This document shows positions 25,635-34,163 of a DNA stretch of 64,000 nt, in pieces; positions within the stretch are counted from its first letter, which is position 1, and every line of letters begins with the position of its first letter. Source of the DNA: Sphingosinicella sp963974575 (GTDB taxonomy: Bacteria > Pseudomonadota > Alphaproteobacteria > Sphingomonadales > Sphingomonadaceae). Made by a program: the position numbers and the translations under genes. Below the pieces are notes generated by a model that worked only from the letters and a program-made list of their open reading frames with translations, had not been told where the DNA came from and did no database searches. The stretch covers positions 310,001-374,000 of the forward strand of contig NZ_CAXBBQ010000004.1 in the NCBI RefSeq assembly GCF_963974575.1. Direction: 5' to 3'.

Positions 25635-25973
25635 ATGAAGCTGATCATTGCTATCATCAAGCCATTCAAGCTCGACCCGGTGCGCGAAGCCCTGAGCGAC
25701 ATCGGCGTGCAGGGACTGACCGTGACGGAGGTGAAGGGTTACGGGCGCCAGAAGGGGCACACGGAAGTGTACCGCGGCGCCGAATACACCGTGAACATGG
25801 TTCCGAAGCTGAAGCTCGAGATCGTCACCGCCGACGACCTTGCTCCGCGTGTGGTTGAAACCATCTCCGCCGCCGCCGCGACCGGAAGCATCGGCGACGG
25901 CAAGATCTTCACGATCGATGTCGGCGGCGCCGTGCGCATCCGCACCGGCGAGACCAACGAAACCGCTCTTTAG
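25635..25973 (+). CDS. glnK: Nitrogen regulatory protein P-II
   Basis: P-II senses 2-oxoglutarate, ATP/ADP and, through uridylylation, glutamine, and gates AmtB. The 112 residues include the T-loop KGYGRQKGHTEVYRGAEY with the uridylylated Tyr51, the B-loop TGSIGDGKIF, and the C-terminal VRIRTGETNE. ATG 25635 is preceded by GGAGGGGG. The linkage to amtB and the sigma-54 promoter favour the name glnK over glnB. Confidence 0.95.
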   Translation: MKLIIAIIKPFKLDPVREALSDIGVQGLTVTEVKGYGRQKGHTEVYRGAEYTVNMVPKLKLEIVTADDLAPRVVETISAAAATGSIGDGKIFTIDVGGAVRIRTGETNETAL

Positions 25974-25988
25974 AACTGGGGGTAAGGA

Positions 25989-27338
25989 ATGAAACCAACT
26001 CTTGGATTGGCGGGACGCGCGCTGGCTTTCAGCGCCCCCCTGCTGTTTTCACTGCCGGCCTTCGCACAGGAAGCGGCTGCGGCCGTGCCGGTTCCCGACA
26101 AGGGCGACACCGCCTGGATGATCGTGGCGACAGTGCTCGTCATGGCGATGATCGTCCCCGGCCTCGCGCTGTTCTATGGTGGCCTCGTCCGCACCAAGAA
26201 CATGCTCTCGGTGCTCACCCAGATCATCGCCGTGGCGAGCCTCGCCATGATCCTCTGGGTGATGTTCGGCTACGGCCTCGCGTTCGGCGGCGACGCCAAC
26301 CAGTTCCTCTCGACGGGCAAGTTCTTCCTTGCCGGCGTGACAGCCGACTCCACGGCCGCGACCTTCACGGACGGGGTCGTGATCCCGGAATTCGTGTTCG
26401 TCGCCTTCCAGATGACCTTCTCGGCGATCACCGTCGCGCTCGTCGTCGGCGGCCTTGTCGAGCGCATGAAGTTCTCGGGCCTGATGGTCTTCGCCATCGT
26501 CTGGCTGTTCATCGTCTACTACCCAATCGCACACATGGTCTGGTATCTCGGCGGCACGGATGAGGCGACCGGCCTGATCTTCGGCTGGGGCGCGCTGGAC
26601 TTCGCCGGCGGTACGGTCGTCCACATCAATGCCGGTGTCTCGGCGCTGGTCGGCGCGATCATCCTCGGCAAGCGCATCGGGTACCAGAAGGAAGTCATGG
26701 CGCCGCACTCGCTGACCATGACGCTGATCGGCACGGGTCTCCTGTGGGTGGGCTGGTTCGGCTTCAACGCCGGTTCGGCTCTTGAAGCGAATGGTTCGGC
26801 GGGCCTCGCGCTCATCAACACCTTCGTCGCCACGGCTGCGGCGGTGCTGTTCTGGATGCTCACCGAGCGCGCGCTCGGCCACAAGAGCTCGCTGCTCGGT
26901 GCCTGCTCGGGCGCCATCGCGGGCCTCGTGGCAATCACGCCGGCGGCGGGCAACTCCGGTCCGTTCGGCGCCATCCTGCTCGGCGCCATCGCAGCCGTCG
27001 CCTGCTGCATCTTCGTCATGAAGATCAAGGCAAAGCTCGGCTTCGACGACTCGCTCGACGCGTTCGGCATCCACGGCGTGGGCGGCATCATTGGCTCGAT
27101 CCTCACGGCGGTGACCATGCTCCCGTCGCTCGGCGGACCGGGCGGTGAAGACTACGCCATGGGCGCCCAGCTCATCATCCAGATCCAGGCGGTCGTGGTC
27201 GCCATCATCTGGGCAGCGGTGGGCTCGGCAATTGCCTTTGGTATCGCTAAGGTCGTCACCGGCCTCCGCGTCACCGAGGAAGTCGAGCGCGAGGGTCTCG
27301 ACCTCGGCGAACACGGCGAACGCGCCTACAACTACTGA
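25989..27338 (+). CDS. amtB: Ammonium transporter
   Basis: An Amt/Rh channel in the inner membrane that imports ammonium. A cleavable signal sequence (LAFSAPLLFSLPAFAQ) is followed by 11 helices. The pore histidines are in IAHMVWYLGG and DAFGIHGVGGIIGS, and GWFGFNAGSALEANG is the family signature. It has 449 residues. It is 15 bases after glnK, which regulates it by blocking the pore. The C-terminus ends EREGLDLGEHGERAYNY, a conserved P-II contact tail. Confidence 0.97.
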   Translation: MKPTLGLAGRALAFSAPLLFSLPAFAQEAAAAVPVPDKGDTAWMIVATVLVMAMIVPGLALFYGGLVRTKNMLSVLTQIIAVASLAMILWVMFGYGLAFGGDANQFLSTGKFFLAGVTADSTAATFTDGVVIPEFVFVAFQMTFSAITVALVVGGLVERMKFSGLMVFAIVWLFIVYYPIAHMVWYLGGTDEATGLIFGWGALDFAGGTVVHINAGVSALVGAIILGKRIGYQKEVMAPHSLTMTLIGTGLLWVGWFGFNAGSALEANGSAGLALINTFVATAAAVLFWMLTERALGHKSSLLGACSGAIAGLVAITPAAGNSGPFGAILLGAIAAVACCIFVMKIKAKLGFDDSLDAFGIHGVGGIIGSILTAVTMLPSLGGPGGEDYAMGAQLIIQIQAVVVAIIWAAVGSAIAFGIAKVVTGLRVTEEVEREGLDLGEHGERAYNY

Positions 27339-27361
27339 GTTTAGTACCTGCGTAAATCCCG

Positions 27362-27398
27362 GGGCGGTGTGGGCAACCACGCCGCCCCTCTCCTTTTC
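27362..27398 (+). terminator. Rho-independent terminator after amtB
   Basis: A 12-pair stem with one G-T wobble, 27362-27373 against 27378-27389, is closed by a GCAA tetraloop and followed by TCTCCTTTT. It begins 24 bases after the amtB stop. Confidence 0.9.
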
Positions 27399-27401
27399 GG
27401 A

Positions 27402-27821
27402 TCAGATATCCGAAGGTTTGCGGCGCAGCGCCTTCACCTTGCCGCGCCCGGTCTTGGCGTCGGTGCGGCGCGCCTTCGCCGCCTTGCCCGGCTTCGTCTT
27501 GACGCGCGGCGTCGGCGGCACGGCGGCTTCCGAGAGCAGCGCGACAAGACGCGCCTCCGCATCCTCGCGGTTCATCTCCTGCGTACGGAAGCGATCGGCG
27601 CGCAGCACGATCACCCCCTCCAGCGTCAGCCGCCGCCCCGCGAGCCGCGCAGCCCGGCGTTTCACCGCCTCGGGCAGCGACGGCGCACGCGCGAGATCGA
27701 AACGCAGCTCGACCGCAGTCGAAACCTTGTTGACGTTCTGCCCGCCGGGGCCGCTCGCGCGGATGAAACTGAGCGTGATCTCGGATGGATCGATGGCGAG
27801 CCCGCGCCCGATGGAGATCAT
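27402..27821 (-). CDS. arfB: Alternative ribosome-rescue factor ArfB (YaeJ)
   Basis: ArfB hydrolyses peptidyl-tRNA on ribosomes stalled without a stop codon. The catalytic GGQ is at residues 26-28 (RASGPGGQNVNKV), and the C-terminus is strongly basic (KTKPGKAAKARRTDAKTGRG in part), as needed to enter the empty mRNA channel. The 139 residues match the family and are far shorter than release factors. It overlaps the sterol desaturase-like gene by four bases (ATGA). Confidence 0.94.
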   Translation of the reverse strand: MISIGRGLAIDPSEITLSFIRASGPGGQNVNKVSTAVELRFDLARAPSLPEAVKRRAARLAGRRLTLEGVIVLRADRFRTQEMNREDAEARLVALLSEAAVPPTPRVKTKPGKAAKARRTDAKTGRGKVKALRRKPSDI

Positions 27822-28723
27822 TCGGCGGGCTCTGCCGAGAGCCGCGCCTGCCGCTCCGCCCAACGCGCCTTGATCGTCTCCGACGTGTCGCGGCTGCCGT
27901 CGTGGCTCCAGCCCGGCGGCTTCACCATGTAGTTCCAGCGCGCCGCCCACGTGGGCGCGTGCCACACGTCCTTCGCGATGCCGATCCATTCGTGGAACGC
28001 CGTCCAAAACACATTGAAGCTGCCGAGGTTCTTCACGATGCCGTAGCGGCAGGGCTCGTCGTCGCGCTCGGGCTCGAACGTGCCGAACATCTTGTCCCAG
28101 ATGATGAACATGCCCGCGTAATTCTTGTCGAGATAGCGCGGGTTCGTCGCGTGATGGACGCGGTGGTGCGAGGGCGTGTTCATCACCGCCTCGAACCAGC
28201 GCGGCATCCGGCCGACGACTTCGGTGTGAATCCAGAACTGGTAGACGAGGTTGATCGCCGACGCGAACAGCACCATCGCCGGATCGAACACAAGAAACAG
28301 CGGCATCCGGAATATGAACGCGAGCGCGAAGAAACCCGTCCACGTCTGCCGGAGCGCCGTGGAGAGATTATAGTGCTGGCTCGAATGGTGGATGACGTGC
28401 GCCGCCCAGAACCAGCGTACGCGGTGCGCGCTGCGGTGGAATACGTAATAAGCAAGATCGTCGGCGAGGATGCAGAGCGCAAACACCCACCAGTGCCAGC
28501 CGAGATCGAGAAACGCGAACTGGTGCAGCCAGTAAGCCGCCGCGATCACCGCCCCGCCCGTGATGAGGCCGGCGATCGTGCTGCCGAAGCCCATGACGAG
28601 CGACGTGGCGGTATCGCGCCACTCATACTCGCCGCGTCCGCCGAAACGCACCCAAAGCACCTCTGCCACCATCAGCAAGATGAACGCCGGAATGGCGAGC
28701 GCAACGGGATCGGGCAAGTCCAT
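27818..28723 (-). CDS. Sterol desaturase/fatty acid hydroxylase family protein
   Basis: A di-iron membrane oxygenase of 301 residues. The eight-histidine pattern is visible: HRSAH, HVIHHSSQHYN and TPSHHRVHH, with about four hydrophobic segments. Bacterial members hydroxylate carotenoids, hopanoids, ornithine lipids or alkylglycerols; nothing here decides which. It is in a four-gene minus-strand operon (29545 to 27402). Confidence 0.88.
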   Translation of the reverse strand: MDLPDPVALAIPAFILLMVAEVLWVRFGGRGEYEWRDTATSLVMGFGSTIAGLITGGAVIAAAYWLHQFAFLDLGWHWWVFALCILADDLAYYVFHRSAHRVRWFWAAHVIHHSSQHYNLSTALRQTWTGFFALAFIFRMPLFLVFDPAMVLFASAINLVYQFWIHTEVVGRMPRWFEAVMNTPSHHRVHHATNPRYLDKNYAGMFIIWDKMFGTFEPERDDEPCRYGIVKNLGSFNVFWTAFHEWIGIAKDVWHAPTWAARWNYMVKPPGWSHDGSRDTSETIKARWAERQARLSAEPAE

Positions 28724-28728
28724 CGATC

Positions 28729-29121
28729 TTATCCAGCCTGTGCCCGCAGCCGCGCGGCAAGCGTTTCCGCCGCTTCCGCGCCGATCCGCAGGCGAACCGC
28801 GCCGAACATGGGATCACCGCTCTCCACGATCAAGTCAGCGCTTTCGACAGTCACCTGCACCGGTGCGGCGAGACCCCGCACCGCCCAGTGCGATCCGTGC
28901 GGCTTGATGAGCGCGAAGCGCCCGCCCTGCCCCAAAACCAGCGCGCCGCCGTCTGCGCCGACCGCGACATCCTCCGCCGCGAACCCGGCAAGCGTGAACT
29001 CGGCGAGATCGGCCGCGGCCTTCGCATCGAGGCCCGCCGCCGGACGCTGCACGCCAAGCCAGCGCGCCAGCAGGACCACGAGCGCGATGCCGCCGATCGA
29101 GATCAGCGTCTGGCCGAGCAT
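28729..29121 (-). CDS. Hypothetical membrane-anchored protein
   Basis: A 130-residue protein with one N-terminal hydrophobic segment (LISIGGIALVVLLARWLGV) and a soluble domain of beta-rich character ending RIGAEAAETLAARLRAQAG. I do not recognise a family. It sits four bases after the DUF442 gene and five before the sterol desaturase-like gene, so it belongs to that operon. ATG 29121 is chosen; the frame is open further upstream but overlaps the neighbour. Confidence 0.7.
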   Translation of the reverse strand: MLGQTLISIGGIALVVLLARWLGVQRPAAGLDAKAAADLAEFTLAGFAAEDVAVGADGGALVLGQGGRFALIKPHGSHWAVRGLAAPVQVTVESADLIVESGDPMFGAVRLRIGAEAAETLAARLRAQAG

Positions 29122-29125
29122 GATG

Positions 29126-29545
29126 CTACCGCGCAGCCATCTGCCGCATGACGCCATAGATCGGCGACAGATCATATCCCACGGCGCGCGCAGCCTGCGC
29201 CAGCGCATCGGCATCCTTGCCCGCCGACGCTTCGGCGAGGCCCCAGAGCATCGTCGAGCGCGTGCCCGAACGGCAGAACATCAGCGTGTTCCGGCCTTCG
29301 AGCGCCTTGCGCACCGCCTCGATCATGTCAGGCGTGATGCCGCCGTGCGACATCGGGATATAGGCGTAAGCGAGCCCTTCGGCCGCCGCCGCCGCCGCGA
29401 TCGTTTCGCCCGGCGGCTGATCGGGCGCTTCGCCATCGGGCCGGTTGTTGATGATCGCGGTGAAGCCCGCCGCCTTCGCGGCGCCGACATCGGCAGCCGT
29501 GATCTGCGGCGCGACCGAAACGGTTTCGCTGAGCTTCAGGAACAT
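29126..29545 (-). CDS. TIGR01244/DUF442 phosphatase-like protein (Blh N-domain type)
   Basis: A 139-residue protein with the tyrosine-phosphatase-like P-loop CRSGTRS and the typical N-terminus LSETVSVAPQITAADV. The family is the stand-alone version of the N-terminal domain of Blh, which with a persulfide dioxygenase takes part in sulfide and biofilm responses under BigR. No dioxygenase or ArsR regulator is nearby. GGAGG lies five bases upstream of ATG 29545. Confidence 0.85.
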   Translation of the reverse strand: MFLKLSETVSVAPQITAADVGAAKAAGFTAIINNRPDGEAPDQPPGETIAAAAAAEGLAYAYIPMSHGGITPDMIEAVRKALEGRNTLMFCRSGTRSTMLWGLAEASAGKDADALAQAARAVGYDLSPIYGVMRQMAAR

Positions 29546-29575
29546 GGTTTCCTCCAAAAGACCGGGCACAGGCGT

Positions 29576-29613
29576 GCATGATATTCATGCCTCGTCTATC
29601 CTGCGCAGACGAG
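29576..29613. repeat. Two adjacent inverted repeats in the divergent DUF442/pgsA promoter region
   Basis: GCATGA-TAT-TCATGC (29576-29590) is immediately followed by CTCGTCT (29591-29597) and AGACGAG (29607-29613). The first is a candidate operator for the DUF442 operon; the second would form a seven-pair hairpin in the leader of the plus-strand gene. Confidence 0.5.
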
Positions 29614-29645
29614 ACTGGCGACTAAAACAGTAGGGGAGGCGCCCT

Positions 29646-30185
29646 ATCAACATTCCCAATCTGCTGACCGTCTTAAGGCTGCTGCTCGTGGTGCCGATGG
29701 CGCTGTACCTGATTTCGGGTGATCTGACGCGCGCGGGCATCCTCTTCGCTGTCGCCGCCATCACCGATGCGGTGGACGGCTGGATCGCGCGGCGGTGGAA
29801 CAGCATCACGACGTTCGGGCGGCTGATGGACCCGGTTGCCGACAAGCTGCTCGTCGGCACGGCCATCGCGCTCTTGTGGTGGACGGGACTGCTTCCCGGC
29901 TGGTTCGCGCTCGTCGTCGCAGTGCGCGAGAGCTTTGTGCTTGCCGCAAGCGTCTGGGCCCGGGCGCGCGGACACGCCGACGAACTGCGCCCCGGCCTTT
30001 TCGGCAAGGCGGGAAACGCGGTGCAAATGCTGCTGGTGGCGCTGATCCTGCTGCCGCTGCCCGACGCGCTGAAGGCCCCGGCTTTTCTGCAAGTCCTGAT
30101 GATTGCAGCAACTTTCCTGACGATCGTTTCGGCCGTCCACTATGCGCAGCGCTGGAAACGCGCCCGGCACGGAACGGATGCGTAA
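29646..30185 (+). CDS. pgsA: CDP-alcohol phosphatidyltransferase (PgsA-like) with AUC start
   Basis: This membrane enzyme transfers a CDP-diacylglycerol phosphatidyl group, probably to glycerol-3-phosphate. The complete family motif is present: DAVDGWIARR..FGRLMDPVADKL. The conserved N-terminal helix (NIPNLLTVLRLLL) begins one codon after ATC 29646. A TAG at 29631 closes the frame upstream, and no ATG, GTG or TTG lies between it and GTG 29688, which would delete this helix. AGGGGAGG ends six bases before the ATC, so ATC is the best start (179 residues). A sequencing error is the alternative. Phosphatidylglycerophosphate synthase is likely but not certain. Confidence 0.87.
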   Translation: MNIPNLLTVLRLLLVVPMALYLISGDLTRAGILFAVAAITDAVDGWIARRWNSITTFGRLMDPVADKLLVGTAIALLWWTGLLPGWFALVVAVRESFVLAASVWARARGHADELRPGLFGKAGNAVQMLLVALILLPLPDALKAPAFLQVLMIAATFLTIVSAVHYAQRWKRARHGTDA

Positions 30186-30318
30186 TGTCCCGCCTGCCAA
30201 GCGCTCCACCCGGCTTTCGGGGTGCACGCGATTGAAACCGTCATCATTTGCAGGGCATGAGCGGCCCGCGCGGTCGATGGGCACGCGCGGCATGACGACA
30301 ATGACGAGGTCTGCGGAC

Positions 30319-31416
30319 ATGACACTGAGACTTGCTCTGGCAGCCGCCCTCGCAACGGGCTCGGCCGGCGCATCGGCGGCGACGCTCGCAGTCGGGGGCA
30401 ACGGCGCCTATGCGACGCTGACGGAAGCCTCGCGCGACGCGAAGGCCGGTGACACCATCGTCCTTGCGCCCGGGATCTACGCAGGCGCGCGCTTCCATGC
30501 CGACGGGCTCACCATCCGCGCCGCGGCGAACGCCGTGCCGGGCAGCGTCGTGGTGAACGGCGACACCGTGGCCGGCAAGGGGCTGTTCGTGATCGCCGGG
30601 GATGACGTGACGATCGCGGGACTCACATTCGAAGGCGCCCGCGCGGCAGACGGAAACGGCGCGGGAATCCGTGCCGAAGGCCGCAACCTCAGCGTGACCG
30701 ACGCTCGCTTTATCGGGAACGAGATGGGAATCCTTGCGAACAGCGTGGGTGGCGTGCTGACCGTGCGCCGTTCGCGCTTCACGGAGACGGCAAGCCGCGC
30801 GCCGGACCGCGTGGGCCATGCCGTTTATGCGAACGGCATCGCACGGCTGGTGGTGACGGGATCGACGTTCGAGCGAGGCGCGCGCGGCCATTACATCAAA
30901 TCCCGCGCGCTCGACACGCGGATCACGGGCAACCGGATCGACGACACAAACGGCTCGGCCTCCTACCTCATCGATCTGCCGGAGGGCGGCGCAGCGACGA
31001 TCAGCGGCAATTTGCTGGTGAAGGGGCCCAACCCGGACAATTGCTGCACGGCCATTGCCTACGGCTTCGAGATGCGGAAGGGCGGCAGCTACGTCAATCC
31101 GCCGGGGCCCGTGCGCGTGAGCGGCAACCGCTTCGTGAACCGCTCGCCGGGTATCGTGACATTCTTCGTCAACCGCTCTGTGCCCGCCAATGCCGCGACG
31201 CTCTCCGACAATGAGCTGGTCGAGGAGCAAGGCCCGATCGTCGCGGCCACGGGGCGCGCAACAGTGAACGGAGAGGCAGCCGCCACAAGCTATATTTCGA
31301 ACGCTGCGACCTTCGCGGAAATGGCCCTGAAACCGCCGATGTCGGGCATATTCGCGCTGCTTGGCTTCGGGCTTGCGGGTATCATCGTGGGGCGCAGAAA
31401 ACCCGCCACGCGCTGA
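30319..31416 (+). CDS. Secreted right-handed beta-helix protein with C-terminal anchor
   Basis: A signal peptide (MTLRLALAAALATGSAGASA) precedes a parallel beta-helix: short repeated strands such as GLTIRAAAN, DVTIAGLTFEG and RLVVTGSTFERG. Such folds are typical of polysaccharide lyases and hydrolases, but no catalytic motif is obvious. The C-terminus, GIFALLGFGLAGIIVGRRKPATR minus its last residues, is a hydrophobic stretch with a basic tail, like the PEP-CTERM or LPXTG-type sorting tails but without the Pro-Glu-Pro motif. ATG 30319 was chosen; 30292 and 30301 are alternatives. The 133 bases upstream show nothing clear. Confidence 0.78.
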   Translation: MTLRLALAAALATGSAGASAATLAVGGNGAYATLTEASRDAKAGDTIVLAPGIYAGARFHADGLTIRAAANAVPGSVVVNGDTVAGKGLFVIAGDDVTIAGLTFEGARAADGNGAGIRAEGRNLSVTDARFIGNEMGILANSVGGVLTVRRSRFTETASRAPDRVGHAVYANGIARLVVTGSTFERGARGHYIKSRALDTRITGNRIDDTNGSASYLIDLPEGGAATISGNLLVKGPNPDNCCTAIAYGFEMRKGGSYVNPPGPVRVSGNRFVNRSPGIVTFFVNRSVPANAATLSDNELVEEQGPIVAATGRATVNGEAAATSYISNAATFAEMALKPPMSGIFALLGFGLAGIIVGRRKPATR

Positions 31417-31423
31417 ACGCGGA

Positions 31424-31440
31424 AGGGGCGAGAAGCCCCT
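31424..31440. terminator. Hairpin after the beta-helix gene
   Basis: AGGGGC (31424-31429) and GCCCCT (31435-31440) form a six-pair stem with a GAGAA loop, eight bases after the stop. A TTTTT run comes only 17 bases later, so termination is plausible but not classical. It separates two convergent genes. Confidence 0.5.
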
Positions 31441-31452
31441 CCCGTACGCCCA

Positions 31453-31893
31453 TTACTTTTTCGGTAAATGCCGGTGCACGATGGAGCGCTTGCGGTTTGC
31501 GATGAGGCCGCTCCACTCTTCGAGCAGCTTTTCGGAAGCTTCCTTGCTGCCGGTCAGTTTGTGGAGTTCCGCGAACCAGGCGACGTCGTCGGGCGAATAC
31601 TGCCATTCGATGTCGGCCCCGCTTTTCATCGGCCAGACGAGCACGTCGTCCCAATCGCCGTACTGCACGTGGTATTCTTCGGGGATCGGGGTCTTCGAAG
31701 CCACGGACGCGGGATCGAAATATTTCTTCACGATCTCGTAGGCGCGTTCGCCCTTGCCTTCCTTGTACTTCACGAACTCCATGACGTGATACGAGACGTT
31801 CTCGCGCTTTTTCGCCGTGTCCTGCGCGGCGACGGGTGAGGCAACGACAAACGCGGACGCAACGCAAAGCGAGACAAATTTCCGGTAGGTCAT
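31453..31893 (-). CDS. Secreted hypothetical protein
   Basis: A 146-residue exported protein: signal peptide MTYRKFVSLCVASAFVVASPVAAQ, then a soluble alpha/beta domain with YHVMEFVKYKEGKGERAYEI and VQYGDWDDVLVWPM. The second half resembles the dimeric alpha-beta barrel (NIPSNAP/ABM-like) layout, but I cannot confirm this. GGGAG lies seven bases before ATG 31893. It lies downstream of scpA on the same strand, 84 bases away, with a GGTCCG-AAT-CGGACC hairpin (31945-31959) between them. Confidence 0.7.
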   Translation of the reverse strand: MTYRKFVSLCVASAFVVASPVAAQDTAKKRENVSYHVMEFVKYKEGKGERAYEIVKKYFDPASVASKTPIPEEYHVQYGDWDDVLVWPMKSGADIEWQYSPDDVAWFAELHKLTGSKEASEKLLEEWSGLIANRKRSIVHRHLPKK

Positions 31894-31977
31894 GACGTGT
31901 CTCCCCTGTTTGGAGACGGGGAGACATATCACGGTTTCGGTTCGGGTCCGAATCGGACCGCGCAGACGCGGGGGCGC

Positions 31978-34134
31978 TTACTCCGCCGCTTCGGCAAGCC
32001 CTGCGGGCGGCATGTTGTGGCCGAGAAGGCGCAGCACGTCCGCCGCGCACTCGACGACGTTGGTGCCGGGGCCGTAGATGCCCTGAACGCCCGCATCGCG
32101 CAGGAAGTCGTAATCCTGCGGCGGGATGACGCCGCCTGCGATCACCTTGATGTCGCTGCGGCCCTGCTCGCGCAGACCGCGGATCAGCTCGGGGATCAGC
32201 GTCTTGTGGCCGGCGGCGAGCGACGAGGCGCCGACGACATCGACGCCGGTTTCGAGCGCAAGCACCACGGTTTCCTCAGGCGTCTGGAAGAGCGGCCCGG
32301 AGACCACGTCGAAGCCCATGTCGCCGAAGGCCGACGCGATGACGTTCGCGCCGCGATCGTGCCCGTCCTGGCCCATCTTGGCGACGAGGAGCTTGGGCTT
32401 GCGGCCGAGACGGCGTTCTACGGCCTTGACGCCTTCCACAACCTGGTCCCAGCGGTTGTCGCCCTTGTAGGGCGCAGCGTACACGCCCTTCACCGGCGTC
32501 GGCGTCGTGCCGTAGCGCTGGAAGCTCTCCTCCATTGCCGACGAGATTTCGCCGAGCGTTGCGCGCGCGCGCGCGGCTTCGACGGCGAGCGCGAGGAGGT
32601 TGTTCTCGATGCTGGAAGGCTTCGCCGCGCCATCGCGCAGCGCCTCGAGCGCGGCGCGGCAGGCCGCATCATCGCGCGCAGCCTTCACGGCGTTGATGCG
32701 CGCGATCTGGCCCTGACGGACCTTGTCGTTATCGACCTCGAGCGTCTCCAGAAGGTCTTCATTGGCGAGCCGGTATTTGTTGACGCCGACGATCACGTCC
32801 TCGGCGCGGTCGACACGCGCCTGACGCGCGGCGGCGGCCTCTTCGATCATTGCCTTCGGCCAGCCCGCCGCCACGGCCTTCGCCATGCCGCCTTCGGCCT
32901 CGACACGCTCGATGATCTCCCACGCCTTGTCGACGAGGTCCTGCGTCAGCGCCTCGACATAGTAAGAGCCGCCGAGCGGATCGACGACCTTCGTCATCCC
33001 CGTCTCTTCCTGGATCACGATCTGCGTGTTGCGCGCGATGCGGGCCGAGAAATCGGTGGGCAGCGCGATCGCCTCATCAAGCGCGTTGGTGTGCAGCGAC
33101 TGCGTTCCGCCCAGCATCGCGGCCATCGCCTCGATCGTCGTGCGGATCACGTTGTTGTAGGGGTCTTGCTCGGTCAGCGACACGCCGGAGGTCTGGCAGT
33201 GCGTGCGCAGCATCTTCGAGCGCTCGTCCTTCGCGCCGAGGTTCGTCATCACCCGGTGCCAGAGCACGCGTGCGGCGCGCAGCTTCGCGATTTCCATGAA
33301 GAAGTTCATGCCGATCGCGAAGAAGAACGACAGCCGCCCCGCGAACTTGTCGATATCGAGCCCGGAGGCGACGCCGTAGCGCACGTATTCGGCGCCGTCC
33401 GCGATGGTGAAGGCGAGTTCCTGCACCTGCGTCGCGCCGGCTTCCTGCATGTGGTAGCCGGAAATCGAGATGCTGTTGAACTTCGGCATCTCCCGCGAGG
33501 TGTAGCCGAAGATGTCGGAGATGATCCGCATCGAAGGCTCCGGCGGGTAGATGTAGGTGTTGCGGACCATGAACTCCTTCAGGATGTCGTTCTGGATGGT
33601 GCCGTCGAGCAGCTTCCGGTCGACGCCCTGCTCCTCGCCCGCGACGATGAAGAAGGCGAGGATGGGGATCACCGCGCCGTTCATCGTCATCGAGACGGAC
33701 ATCTGATCGAGCGGGATGCCGTCGAACAGGATCTTCATGTCCTCGACCGAATCGATCGCGACACCCGCCTTGCCCACGTCGCCGACGACGCGCGGGTGAT
33801 CCGAATCATAGCCGCGGTGCGTGGCGAGGTCGAAGGCCACCGACAGGCCCTTCTGCCCGGCGGCGAGGTTGCGGCGGTAGAAGGCGTTTGATTCTTCGGC
33901 GGTGGAGAAACCGGCATACTGGCGGATCGTCCACGGCCTCCCTGCGTACATCGAGGCGCGCACGCCGCGCGTGAACGGCGCGAAGCCGGGAAGGCCCGGG
34001 TCGGTGGCGACATCCTCGGCCGTGTAGAGGGGCTTCACGACGATGCCCTCGGGCGTCTGCCAATCGAGGCTCTTGCCCTTCACTTCCTTGTCGGCGAGCG
34101 CCTTCCAGGCGTCCAGCGTCGGCTTTTCCGTCAT
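31978..34134 (-). CDS. scpA: Methylmalonyl-CoA mutase
   Basis: A single-chain adenosylcobalamin-dependent mutase converting (R)-methylmalonyl-CoA to succinyl-CoA in propionate, branched-chain amino acid and odd-chain fatty acid breakdown. The N-terminal barrel has RPWTIRQYAGFSTAEESN, and the C-terminal cobalamin domain has the base-off motif DGHDRGANVIASAFGDMGFD and GGVIPPQDY. The 718 residues equal the usual length of the fused enzyme. ATG 34134 has GGAGAG four bases upstream; TTG 34137 is less likely. No epimerase or MeaB chaperone gene is nearby. Confidence 0.96.
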   Translation of the reverse strand: MTEKPTLDAWKALADKEVKGKSLDWQTPEGIVVKPLYTAEDVATDPGLPGFAPFTRGVRASMYAGRPWTIRQYAGFSTAEESNAFYRRNLAAGQKGLSVAFDLATHRGYDSDHPRVVGDVGKAGVAIDSVEDMKILFDGIPLDQMSVSMTMNGAVIPILAFFIVAGEEQGVDRKLLDGTIQNDILKEFMVRNTYIYPPEPSMRIISDIFGYTSREMPKFNSISISGYHMQEAGATQVQELAFTIADGAEYVRYGVASGLDIDKFAGRLSFFFAIGMNFFMEIAKLRAARVLWHRVMTNLGAKDERSKMLRTHCQTSGVSLTEQDPYNNVIRTTIEAMAAMLGGTQSLHTNALDEAIALPTDFSARIARNTQIVIQEETGMTKVVDPLGGSYYVEALTQDLVDKAWEIIERVEAEGGMAKAVAAGWPKAMIEEAAAARQARVDRAEDVIVGVNKYRLANEDLLETLEVDNDKVRQGQIARINAVKAARDDAACRAALEALRDGAAKPSSIENNLLALAVEAARARATLGEISSAMEESFQRYGTTPTPVKGVYAAPYKGDNRWDQVVEGVKAVERRLGRKPKLLVAKMGQDGHDRGANVIASAFGDMGFDVVSGPLFQTPEETVVLALETGVDVVGASSLAAGHKTLIPELIRGLREQGRSDIKVIAGGVIPPQDYDFLRDAGVQGIYGPGTNVVECAADVLRLLGHNMPPAGLAEAAE

Positions 34135-34163
34135 CAAACTCTCCGTAATCCCCGTCGCCCGGC

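Noticed and set aside
31940..31960. GGTTCGGGTCCGAATC as a tRNA T-arm
   Set aside because: It is a short GGTCCG/CGGACC hairpin. No acceptor, D or anticodon arms fit around it.
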